A stretch of DNA of 64,000 nt, taken from the NCBI GenBank assembly GCA_035318985.1, contig DATHDP010000148.1:1-64000 (forward strand), given 5' to 3'. Both the position numbers and the translations under genes were made by a program. Of the stretch, positions 1 to 7,074 are shown in pieces. The notes beneath the pieces were generated by a model. The model worked only from the letters and a program-made list of their open reading frames with translations. It did no database searches and was not told the origin of the DNA. Source of the stretch: VBAS01 sp035318985 (GTDB lineage: Bacteria > Bacteroidota > Bacteroidia > Chitinophagales > Chitinophagaceae). The first letter of the stretch is position 1. The number at the start of each line of letters is the position of its first letter.

Positions 1-298
1 AAGATTTTGGGATAGCATTGGTTGCACACAACATTCTGCTTTACGCTAGTTCTTGTACAGAAAGTTAATGATTTCCAATTGTAAGTTGTACATAAATGCA
101 TTTCAAATTTGCAGTTGTTGCTGTGAAGAACTATGGAAGAAAGATACCGTCCTCTTCATTCATTTATGTTGTACTGGTTGTGGGGCAACTCAGGTTGGTT
201 GTTGGTGATTAGAGTCTGAAATCTGTATGTTCTTTAGTGTTGAACACCAACAACGGCGTAAAATACTTTTGTTAGGTGCAGAAACATTTGGCTGTCAC
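1..298. other. Non-coding stretch with decayed repeats
   Basis: I see no convincing gene here. The stretch carries one copy (about 116-189) of a degenerate repeat seen again at 1663-1755; both contain GAAGAACTATGGAAGAAAG and a GTACTGGyTGTGGGGCAA block. A second motif, TTGTACAGAAAGTTAAT, at about 56-72 recurs at about 1022-1038. GTTAGGTGCA at 271-280 is the inverse of TGCACCTAAC at 992-1001, so the HipA-like gene is bracketed by a short inverted repeat. Confidence 0.6.
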
Positions 299-985
299 CT
301 ATTTCGAAAGGTATTTTATTCTTTCTGCTATGCGTTTGTATAAAGTTTCTTTTGTAAAACCATCTTCCGAAATAATTGAATCGGGAATTAAGTCAATAGC
401 CTCTAAAAATAATTTATTATTGTTAAGCATGTAATCGTATACAAATTCTTTGTTCGGAAGCATTTTATGAAAAATGTGATTGTTGAATAACTCCTTCCTC
501 GTGATATCTATTGATTGAAATAAGCCTAGTGAACCCTGATCAATTATCCATATTTGACCTCGATCGTCTTTGAGAAAGTTGTTTGACGTTTCAGTCCTGT
601 CAACATTAACAAAGAACAAGTCAAGTGTATAAATCCTATTAAGTAAATCTTCATCCGCTGTTTCAATAAATTTTAAGTCAGCCTGAATCGCATTGGGAAT
701 ATATTCTACTGCAAGATTCCAGCCATAGCTTTTTTGAACTATGTCATCAAATTCATCTGTTCCGAAAACCCATGGAAAATTATCAGGAATGTAAATCCAG
801 TCCACATCAGGAACTGACCATTTCAATTTATTGGCGACTTTATTAGATATGAACTCAGAAAGTAGACTTGTTGATCCGTTTCCGGCACCCCGCATTTTGA
901 GAATATGTTTACTTCCGCTTTCTGTTTCTATTAAGGTAGGAAATGAACTGCCAGCGTAATGTTTTATAAAAGTTTTGAGGACCAT
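299..985 (-). CDS. HipA-like kinase domain protein (HipA_2 type)
   Basis: This 228-aa protein resembles the short stand-alone HipA-like kinases rather than full-length HipA toxins (about 440 aa). What I see: a Gly-rich N-terminal segment with a possible ATP-binding Lys (HILKMRGAGNG, residues 27-37), a catalytic-loop-like N-V-D-R at 127-130 followed by NNF at 135-137, and a metal-binding-like IDQG at 148-151 where relatives usually have IDHG. There is no adjacent HipB-type antitoxin, so a toxin-antitoxin role is not supported. A 10-bp inverted repeat (271-280 and 992-1001) brackets the gene; the right copy lies just upstream of its start. The substrate is unknown. Confidence 0.7.
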   Translation of the reverse strand: MVLKTFIKHYAGSSFPTLIETESGSKHILKMRGAGNGSTSLLSEFISNKVANKLKWSVPDVDWIYIPDNFPWVFGTDEFDDIVQKSYGWNLAVEYIPNAIQADLKFIETADEDLLNRIYTLDLFFVNVDRTETSNNFLKDDRGQIWIIDQGSLGLFQSIDITRKELFNNHIFHKMLPNKEFVYDYMLNNNKLFLEAIDLIPDSIISEDGFTKETLYKRIAERIKYLSK

Positions 986-1090
986 AGTTTTTGCACCTAA
1001 CTCGCGGCTTTGCGATTTTTTTTGTACAGAAAGTTAATTCATTTCTGTTTGTTGCTGCGAAGAAGCATGCATTACCAAATTCAAACTGTT

Positions 1091-1637
1091 CATTGTCCCC
1101 CGCTGGCGGGGGCCGGATGGTCGATCCTTATAAATTATCAATCGGGGGTGGACTAAACTTGTGGATCAATTTTCTTTTCAATCCAATCTTCGAGATAATT
1201 ATGAACTGCCTGAATGTTGTTCAATACTTCTTCATCACTAAAACGAAGTACTGTAAAGCCGGATGTTTCAAGAGTTTTCTGTCTGATCTCATCTTTTTTA
1301 ATCACTTCTTCATAATGGTGAGTAATTCCATCCACTTCAATTATCAACATTAATTCTATGCACATGAAATCCGCAATATAATTTAACACTGATCGCTGAC
1401 GTCGGAACTGAAAACCTTTAAGCTGTCTTGCTTTCAAAACATATTTCCATAAACAAGCTTCTGCTTTGGTCATTTCTTTACGCAGACGATTGGCAAATGG
1501 TTGTAAATTTTTATTATAATAATGATTATCGTACTTATCGGTCATGCAATAAAATTACAATTATGCGGAAAATGTGTCCACCCCTTTTCGAAAATTTCTT
1601 TTTATAGAAGTACTTCCCCCGCCAGCGGGGGACAATG
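1091..1637. mobile_element. Inverted-repeat cassette carrying a DUF559 gene
   Basis: A perfect 22-nt inverted repeat bounds the DUF559 gene: CATTGTCCCCCGCTGGCGGG plus GG at 1091-1112, and its reverse complement at 616-637 of the second kilobase (1616-1637). Each arm is itself a hairpin (CCCCCGC, 2 nt, GCGGGGG). A second inverted box, GGGGTGGAC, lies inside each arm at 1145-1153 and 1576-1584; the left box abuts the stop codon. The arrangement is two-part terminal repeats around one ORF. A gene-less copy of one end lies at 3489-3559. Mobility is inferred from the architecture alone; no transposase is present. Confidence 0.6.
1153..1545 (-). CDS. DUF559 endonuclease-domain protein
   Basis: A 130-aa protein of the DUF559 family, which shares the PD-(D/E)xK fold with Vsr-type very-short-patch repair nucleases. 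It has the characteristic opening (RLRKEMTKAEACLWKYV, 20-36), the basic GFQFRRQRSV stretch (44-53) and the candidate catalytic residues D59 (IADF) and E70/D72 (IIEVDG). The length matches the family, so it looks intact. The family is common in Bacteroidota as stand-alone genes; its cellular role is not established. The gene sits between inverted repeats and its stop codon touches the left inner box, so it is probably cargo of a repeat cassette rather than part of an operon. Confidence 0.82.
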   Translation of the reverse strand: MTDKYDNHYYNKNLQPFANRLRKEMTKAEACLWKYVLKARQLKGFQFRRQRSVLNYIADFMCIELMLIIEVDGITHHYEEVIKKDEIRQKTLETSGFTVLRFSDEEVLNNIQAVHNYLEDWIEKKIDPQV

Positions 1638-1788
1638 TGCACTCCGCTTTTGTATCACTAATGTTGCTACGAAGAACTATGGAAGAAAGATACAATAACT
1701 AAACTCACGGGGTCTGCCCTCTTCATTTATTTATGTTGTACTGGCTGTGGGGCAAGACGCCGGTGGGACTGATAAATACAGGCTGCTA

Positions 1789-2397
1789 TTAATTTTTTTG
1801 AAGAACCAGTGTACTCATACATCGGATATCATCGACATTCACTGTTTTTAAAGGTTCTAAAAAAGACATATTGAATTCTTTCAGGCAATCTTTTAATAAT
1901 TGCCTGTTTAAAAGAAATCGAATGGATCCATCCGGAATCCGAAACACACCATCTCCAATTAATTCTACTTTATCTTCAATTCCGATATCGGAAGTCATGC
2001 GGATAAACAAAGAACCACCCGGTTTTAAAATACGGGCCATCTCTTCCAGCATTTTCCTGAAATGTGATGTATTGTTTGCGAAATGAAGAACTGCACTGCA
2101 GATGATATGATCAAAATGAGTACTTTGAAAACTAGTTTTTTCCACTGCACACACCCGGAATCTCTCAGCAGCCAGTAATGGATATTTTTTTTTAAGTGTA
2201 GCTATACTTTCATTATCTGAATCAATTCCGTAGATCTTATAATCATTACGTAAAAACCAATGCATATTTCTGCCATTCCCACAACCTGCATCAAGTATAT
2301 TATCTTGCAGATCAAATCTGTTTTTCATGATCTGGTCAACCAGGTAGATATCTGTCTGACCTAGCAACTCTTGTATAGAATTATTTTTTTCAGACAT
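1789..2397 (-). CDS. Class I SAM-dependent methyltransferase
   Basis: A 202-aa Rossmann-type methyltransferase. Motif I is clear (ILDAGCGNGRN, 34-44). An acidic residue after strand 2 (IYGIDSDN, about 55-62) and the post-motif segment ICSAVLHFANN (about 99-109) follow in the usual order, then EMARILKPGGSLFIRM typical of Methyltransf_11/25 enzymes. Nothing identifies the substrate, and no neighbouring gene suggests a pathway. It stands alone on the minus strand, with repeat debris on both sides. Confidence 0.8.
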   Translation of the reverse strand: MSEKNNSIQELLGQTDIYLVDQIMKNRFDLQDNILDAGCGNGRNMHWFLRNDYKIYGIDSDNESIATLKKKYPLLAAERFRVCAVEKTSFQSTHFDHIICSAVLHFANNTSHFRKMLEEMARILKPGGSLFIRMTSDIGIEDKVELIGDGVFRIPDGSIRFLLNRQLLKDCLKEFNMSFLEPLKTVNVDDIRCMSTLVLQKN

Positions 2398-2501
2398 TAT
2401 AAGGACCTGATTTAATTAATAAATCCGAAGATAGAAATTTGTATAGGAACAATCGAAGTTTCTGTTTTTTCCTGACGCCGTGATGCATGTCTTCACGGTT
2501 C

Positions 2502-2580
2502 ACCATCATGATATTCGTTCCGATGCGTGGGGCGACATCGCGGCGTCTTATTTTGTTACGGACACGAACCAAGGCTGAGG
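2502..2580. repeat. Interspersed palindromic repeat, copy A
   Basis: About 79 nt, sharing its two ends (CATGATATTCGTTCCGATGC at left, GTTACGGACACGAACCAAGG at right) with a copy at 4408-4487. The middles differ but both can form hairpins. It directly adjoins the truncated gene copy at 2556-2654 and supplies that fragment's stop codon. Confidence 0.65.
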
Positions 2581-2654
2581 AATAATATTAAGAATTCCCA
2601 GAAATAATGTGTCCATTTTTTTCTTGCGGTATGTGAATGGTGGTGTACTTCCAT
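2556..2654 (-). pseudogene. Truncated 5' copy of the downstream membrane-anchored gene
   Basis: Reading from ATG at 2654, the first 26 codons encode MEVHHHSHTARKKWTHYFWE followed by FLILFL, nearly identical to the N-terminus of the protein starting at 3415. The similarity then stops and the frame runs into the interspersed repeat, ending at TAA (2556-2558). This is a partial duplication of the neighbour's 5' end, cut at the repeat boundary. It would encode only 32 residues and is very unlikely to be functional. Confidence 0.75.
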
Positions 2655-2659
2655 AAAGT

Positions 2660-3415
2660 TTATTTGAAGTGATATTTTTCACTTAACAAATTAATTAATT
2701 CAACAGCCTTGTCAAATGCTGGTTTGTAATAAACATTCAACATAATGAGTTCTGCTTTCCTTTTAGCAATTACGGCATTTGAAAATTCTTTCATTAAAGT
2801 TGGATCGCTGCTTATCAACGGAGGATTGGAGTGCATAAATGAATCAGCCGGGCGACTGCTCTGCTTTTCAGGATCAAATAAGTATTCATAATAAAACACT
2901 TCCCCATCAAAGATCTTGCTTCCTAATGTAACGGCCCGTTCATAAATAGGGAAGGCAAAAGGTTTATAATCTTTGTTCCTGTCAACCAACCGGGCATACT
3001 CTGATATCTTATCCTGGAGATAAGGATCAAAATACCGAAGGCTTCCTGAATTCTTTATTTGATCAAGTGTAGAAACATTAGAGGTAAAATCGGTCATTGT
3101 ATTTACAAAAGAGCTATAATAATACAATTGCCCGGTGGATGCGATCTTCAAATTTTTATGTAATAGCAGAAAGCTGTCATATTTAGCAATAAAAAAAGGA
3201 ACCCGCTTCATAAAATTGGAAAGCTGAGAGGTATCGGTAGAAAGATCATGCACCAATGACCGTGCATATTCTTTGGCTCTTTTCTTTTCAACAATATGTT
3301 CTCTTTGATTCTCTGCTAAAAAACCACAGAACACAGCGAGGAATAACATTAAGAATTCCCAGAAATAATGGGTCCATTTTTTTCTAGGGGTGTGGGCATG
3401 GTGATGAACTTCCAT
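2660..3415 (-). CDS. Membrane-anchored hypothetical protein
   Basis: I chose the ATG at 3415 (251 aa), not an upstream ATG at 3556. The duplicated fragment at 2654 begins with the same MEVHHH, and the longer reading would run through repeat DNA. A His-rich, basic start (MEVHHHAHTPRKKW) is followed by one hydrophobic segment (about 17-34, HYFWEFLMLFLAVFCGFLAE) and a long, mostly helical, charged domain. This predicts a single-pass protein with its bulk on one side of the membrane. I do not recognise a characterised family. A partial second copy of its 5' end lies immediately downstream. Confidence 0.7.
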   Translation of the reverse strand: MEVHHHAHTPRKKWTHYFWEFLMLFLAVFCGFLAENQREHIVEKKRAKEYARSLVHDLSTDTSQLSNFMKRVPFFIAKYDSFLLLHKNLKIASTGQLYYYSSFVNTMTDFTSNVSTLDQIKNSGSLRYFDPYLQDKISEYARLVDRNKDYKPFAFPIYERAVTLGSKIFDGEVFYYEYLFDPEKQSSRPADSFMHSNPPLISSDPTLMKEFSNAVIAKRKAELIMLNVYYKPAFDKAVELINLLSEKYHFK

Positions 3416-3488
3416 AATTGGTGGTGCTTGTTTTATGTTTATGGAGCTGGAAGTTAATTTATTTTCTGTTTTATTGCGAAGAACCAGA

Positions 3489-3559
3489 TGTCCACCCCCA
3501 ATCGAAATCACATTCAGATTGCAGTACTTCCCCCGCCAGCGGGGGACAATGTGCACTCC
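3489..3559. repeat. Solo end of the DUF559-cassette repeat
   Basis: This stretch matches the right end of the DUF559 cassette (1575-1642): TGTCCACCCC, a diverged spacer of about 30 nt, then TACTTCCCCCGCCAGCGGGG continuing to GACAATGTGCACTCC. No ORF or opposite arm accompanies it. It looks like a solo end or MITE-like relic. Confidence 0.65.
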
Positions 3560-3713
3560 ATAGGACGGATAGCGTTAGTATAATTGCGATATGCGGATAG
3601 GATTAGTAGGACTACTATATTTAACGCTTTATCCATGCTTTTGACTGGGAGTAAGGTGCAAGTAAGGTCGAAGCTAACTAGCCCTTGAGTAATCCAAACT
3701 AGTCGTAAAATTT

Positions 3714-4304
3714 CTATACAGCTTTTCTATCTTTCCATTTGCGGTGGGGTTTGGGTGTTTCGGGTTGGATGCGAATATCTATGAGATGGGCTGCTTCGAT
3801 CAGTTTGTTGAGATGGATATATGTTAGCAATGCGCTTTTTGAATCATCAAACTCATTTAAAGAGACATCTGATAAAGCATGATATGCTAAATCTCTGATT
3901 ACTTCTTTCCATTGGTCTCTATTTCTAAAGCGGGTAAATTTTTCGAGTGCCTTGTATGGGTCTAAAAATTCTTTTTTGGTAAGATGGCGGGGAAAGAAAT
4001 CCCATGGTGTATCATTCCGATGAAAGCCGCAATAGTTATCGTAATCGGTAAGTAGCCATATATCATCTTCGGTGTCTTTATCAAGTATTATTTCAGGATG
4101 CTGATGAACAGTATTGCCGATCTGATAAACAGCTTCTATGAGTTCATTGATCCTTTCTGAAAAAAAGAGTACATCGCAGGAAGCACTGCGGTTCCAGGTT
4201 TTTTCTGAGTCAGCTTTTTTTATGATCTCCGTTAAAATTGAACGGGCATGAACGAGACCATAGCTATCGAAGAAAGAATGGATGGTTTGATAAGGGATGA
4301 TCAT
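3714..4304 (-). CDS. Hypothetical protein, no recognised domain
   Basis: A 196-aa soluble protein (no signal peptide or membrane segment) rich in aromatic and charged residues. Notable blocks are WNRSASCDVLFFSERINELIE (about 37-57), DDIWLLTDYDNYCGFHRND (about 80-98) and FRNRDQWKEVIRDLAYHAL (about 126-144). The composition and unbroken frame suggest a real gene. I do not recognise the family. It lies alone between repeat-containing spacers, so context gives no functional hint. Confidence 0.6.
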   Translation of the reverse strand: MIIPYQTIHSFFDSYGLVHARSILTEIIKKADSEKTWNRSASCDVLFFSERINELIEAVYQIGNTVHQHPEIILDKDTEDDIWLLTDYDNYCGFHRNDTPWDFFPRHLTKKEFLDPYKALEKFTRFRNRDQWKEVIRDLAYHALSDVSLNEFDDSKSALLTYIHLNKLIEAAHLIDIRIQPETPKPHRKWKDRKAV

Positions 4305-4407
4305 AGCATTAGGTTTAAATGAACTTGCAATGTGCTATGATTTTTTTAAAATAGTGTACCCTTATAAGGGGGCAGTTGATAAATTGTTAATAGCATAATG
4401 TTCATCA

Positions 4408-4487
4408 TCATCATGATATTCGTTCCGATGCGTGGAGACACGCATCAGGGCATCTTAGTTTGTTACGGACACGAACCAAGGCTGAGG
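4408..4487. repeat. Interspersed palindromic repeat, copy B
   Basis: Second copy of the element at 2502-2580. Here the centre forms a perfect hairpin, GATGCGTG-GAGA-CACGCATC (4427-4446), and the right end again reads GTTACGGACACGAACCAAGG. The 4305-4691 spacer otherwise contains no gene that I can support. Confidence 0.65.
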
Positions 4488-4630
4488 CAAGGGGCCTGAT
4501 TTTACGGGCTCCTTTTATTGAAGGTAATCTTCGAATGCTATTGCTAAGTTCTCAATTCATAAAATCAAATCTTAAAATAGTTACTCGTAGTGTTGTTATT
4601 TATTATCTTTTGTGTTATTTTACATGGGCT

Positions 4631-4668
4631 CTGTTAGGAATGCAAATTTCTAACAGGGTTTTTTATTT
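4631..4668 (+). terminator. Terminator-like hairpin in the leader of the ParB-like operon
   Basis: A 10-bp stem (CTGTTAGGAA 4631-4640 with TTTCTAACAG 4647-4656, one G-U pair) and 6-nt loop is followed by GG and a T-rich run. It lies 35 nt upstream of the ATG at 4692, in the sense orientation. It could end read-through from upstream or act as an attenuator for the ParB-like/methylase operon. Which applies depends on where transcription starts. Confidence 0.55.
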
Positions 4669-4691
4669 TATTTTTTAAAGACCTTTTTTAA

Positions 4692-6101
4692 ATGCCTACA
4701 ACCACCCAAAAAGATGTAAGCGAATTAAGCTTGGATCTAAAGAATTTCAGAACAGTTCCTCAAAAGAAGGAAGCAAATGCGATTAAAGCAATGATATCCA
4801 TTAAACCTGATAGGTTTTATGGCATTATGGAAAGTATAATCGATGATGGATATATTCCAACAGAAAATATTATTGTTTTAAAAGATGGTGTTAATCTTAT
4901 TGTTAAGGAAGGTAATAGACGCATTGCCGCATTAAAGCTAATTCATGGTATCTATAAAATAACTGATTTCGGAATACCGACATCACTTGTCAATAAAGTA
5001 GCAAACCTCAGCACTGCATGGAAAAAGGAGAACCTTTTACTTCCGTGTACAATTTTTAATGCAAATGAAGCAGACAAAGCCGATAAGGTTGTAGCATTAT
5101 CACATGGTAAAGGAGAAAAAGCTAGTCGTGATCCATGGACTTCAGTTGCTACCGCAAGACATAATAGAGATGCTAAAGGAATGTCTGAGCCTGCTTTAGA
5201 TCTTTTAGAAAAGTATTTGAAGAATGGCGATAATTTAAACAATCAACAAAAGGATAGGTGGTCCGGGGATTATCCATTAACCGTATTACATGAAGCTCTT
5301 AGATTCATTCATGGTCGAATGGGATTTAAATCAATAATAGACTTAACGACAAAATATCCAAAAACTAAGCAGGTAAAAGAGATTGAAGACCTATTACTTG
5401 ATGTAGGGCTAGAACAACTTCAATTTAAAAATATTAGAGCAACAGATTTAGATTTTGCACTTAAGTATAAAGTGCCTCCTATACCAAAACCTCAAACTAC
5501 AGCGACAAATACCTCTACTACAGGTCAGGCAGGCGGAACAACTGCTGCACCTTCAAGTGGTTCGCCGACACCTGGCAATACTTCAAATACAAACACTGCT
5601 AATACTGGGACAAGTGGGCAAAAAGCCGTGGCAATAAATGATCCCAAGCATGTTGCCAACTTACTGAAAAAATTTAGTCCCAAGGGAAACAACAGACAAA
5701 AGGTTGTAACCCTTCGTGATGAAATAAAAGAAATAAAAATCGCTAATACGCCGATCGCTTTTTGCTTCTTGCTTCGAAGCATGTTTGAAATTTCTGCAAA
5801 GGCATATTGTGCTGATCATGGTATTAGCTTAACTAAACCACCAAAGAAGGGAAAAGATCCACAATCCAAAACATTAGCAGAACTATTGGCAGAAATCACG
5901 AAGCACCTTACTAACAACAATAAAAATGGGGCGCTTGTGAAAGTTCTGCATGGTGCACTCACAGAAATACATAAGGCTACAGGCATTCTCTCGGTTACAT
6001 CAATGAATAACTTGGTTCACAATCCTGCATTTTCTGTGCAGCCCTCTGACATTTGTATTTTGTTCGGAAATATCTATCCACTTTTAGAAGCAATGAATTA
6101 A
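4692..6101 (+). CDS. ParB-like nuclease-domain protein with C-terminal HEPN-like helical domain
   Basis: A 469-aa protein. The N-terminus (about 10-90) is ParB/Srx-like: DLKNFRTVP, then DRFYGIMESIIDDGYIPTEN and the phosphate-binding-type motif VKEGNRRIAALKL (71-83). A segment with KASRDPWTSVATARHNR (about 143-159) fits the region that follows in ParB-like proteins of phage and defence loci. A Thr/Ser/Gly/Pro linker (about 265-310) leads to a helical C-terminal domain ending with SMNNLVHNPAFSV, reminiscent of HEPN-type helical domains (inference). It is not a chromosome-partition ParB: there is no ParA and no parS nearby. It is followed after 1 nt by a DNA adenine methylase, suggesting a role in DNA modification or defence. 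Confidence 0.75.
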   Translation: MPTTTQKDVSELSLDLKNFRTVPQKKEANAIKAMISIKPDRFYGIMESIIDDGYIPTENIIVLKDGVNLIVKEGNRRIAALKLIHGIYKITDFGIPTSLVNKVANLSTAWKKENLLLPCTIFNANEADKADKVVALSHGKGEKASRDPWTSVATARHNRDAKGMSEPALDLLEKYLKNGDNLNNQQKDRWSGDYPLTVLHEALRFIHGRMGFKSIIDLTTKYPKTKQVKEIEDLLLDVGLEQLQFKNIRATDLDFALKYKVPPIPKPQTTATNTSTTGQAGGTTAAPSSGSPTPGNTSNTNTANTGTSGQKAVAINDPKHVANLLKKFSPKGNNRQKVVTLRDEIKEIKIANTPIAFCFLLRSMFEISAKAYCADHGISLTKPPKKGKDPQSKTLAELLAEITKHLTNNNKNGALVKVLHGALTEIHKATGILSVTSMNNLVHNPAFSVQPSDICILFGNIYPLLEAMN

Positions 6102-6102
6102 T

Positions 6103-6987
6103 ATGAGTGAATTTAAAACACCGTTACGATATCCCGGAGGAAAACAACGATTGACTCCTTTCATAAAAGAGATATTAGTGGCTAATAAAATTAATGGTCA
6201 TTATGTTGAACCGTACGCAGGTGGAGCTGGTGTAGCTATACAATTATTACTTGATAATAAGGTAGATCACATTCATTTAAATGATTCAGATTTTGGCATT
6301 TACTCCTTTTGGTATTCTGTTTTAAACAAGACGGAGGAGTTATGTAGTCTGATTTCTTCTGCTTCTATGACAGTGGAAGAATGGCGATTTCGACAGCGGG
6401 TTGTTAAAAAATGCGACAAAAGAAAAAAATTAGAATTAGGCTTTAGTGTTTTTTATTTAAACAGAGTTAATCGCTCAGGTGTTTTAAATGCAGGAATAAT
6501 AGGTGGATTAGACCAAACGGGTAATTACAAAATGGATGCAAGATTTTCAAGAAACGATCTTATTAGAAGAATTGAAGCTATTGCTTTATTTAAAGATAGA
6601 ATCACTATTACAAATTTTGATGCTGAGTTTTATATCGAAAATTATATTCCGAACCTCCCATCCAATACCCTGGTATATCTCGACCCTCCATATTACGAAA
6701 AAGGAAGAGAACTTTATTTTAATGCCTATAAAAAGAATGACCATGAAAGAATCGCCAAGGTGGTCCAAAAAGAAATAAAACACAAATGGGTTCTTTCCTA
6801 TGATGGAGTTCCTGATATAATCAAACTATATTCGAAAAGAAGGCATTTTCTTTATGACCTCCAATACACCGCTGCAAAAGTTTATAAAGGCCGGGAAGTT
6901 TTTGTTTTTTGTGATAGACTCAAATTACCAGTTCAGTGTTCATTGAAACATATTGAAGCGGGAATGAAAAACTTGGTTTTAGTTTAA
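6103..6987 (+). CDS. D12-class (Dam-family) DNA adenine N6-methyltransferase
   Basis: A 294-aa enzyme that would transfer a methyl group from SAM to adenine N6 in DNA. Diagnostic features: TPLRYPGGKQRL (6-17), the SAM-binding motif YVEPYAGGAGVA (34-45), FYLNRVNRSGVLNAGIIGG (about 117-135) and the catalytic DPPYY (194-198). The length is normal for Dam/DpnM-type enzymes. The target sequence cannot be read from the protein. The ATG lies 1 nt after the stop of the ParB-like gene, so the two are almost certainly co-transcribed. With the HNH gene downstream, a restriction-modification function is more likely than housekeeping Dam methylation. Confidence 0.9.
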   Translation: MSEFKTPLRYPGGKQRLTPFIKEILVANKINGHYVEPYAGGAGVAIQLLLDNKVDHIHLNDSDFGIYSFWYSVLNKTEELCSLISSASMTVEEWRFRQRVVKKCDKRKKLELGFSVFYLNRVNRSGVLNAGIIGGLDQTGNYKMDARFSRNDLIRRIEAIALFKDRITITNFDAEFYIENYIPNLPSNTLVYLDPPYYEKGRELYFNAYKKNDHERIAKVVQKEIKHKWVLSYDGVPDIIKLYSKRRHFLYDLQYTAAKVYKGREVFVFCDRLKLPVQCSLKHIEAGMKNLVLV

Positions 6988-7074
6988 GAAAGAACATATT
7001 GCTCTTGTCTACTCACAAATAAATAGTGCAAACAAAAAAATAGTTTACTGCTTTCGACTACATAATTCTTTAGT

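Noticed and set aside
299..985. HipA toxin of a HipBA module
   Set aside because: The protein is half the length of HipA and has no adjacent HipB-like DNA-binding antitoxin.
991..1353. 120-codon plus-strand frame
   Set aside because: It runs through repeat DNA and is antisense to the 3' part of the DUF559 gene. It has Phe-rich low-quality composition and no domain.
2390..2572. 60-codon minus-strand frame upstream of the methyltransferase
   Set aside because: It is made largely of the interspersed repeat at 2502-2580 and overlaps the methyltransferase start; no protein-like pattern.
4460..4678. 72-codon plus-strand frame before the ParB-like gene
   Set aside because: It starts within repeat copy B and reads through the terminator-like hairpin. 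It is better explained as a leader region.
4692..6101. Chromosome-partitioning ParB
   Set aside because: The motif is ParB-like, but there is no ParA partner, parS-like palindrome or helix-turn-helix. The neighbours are a methylase and an HNH nuclease.
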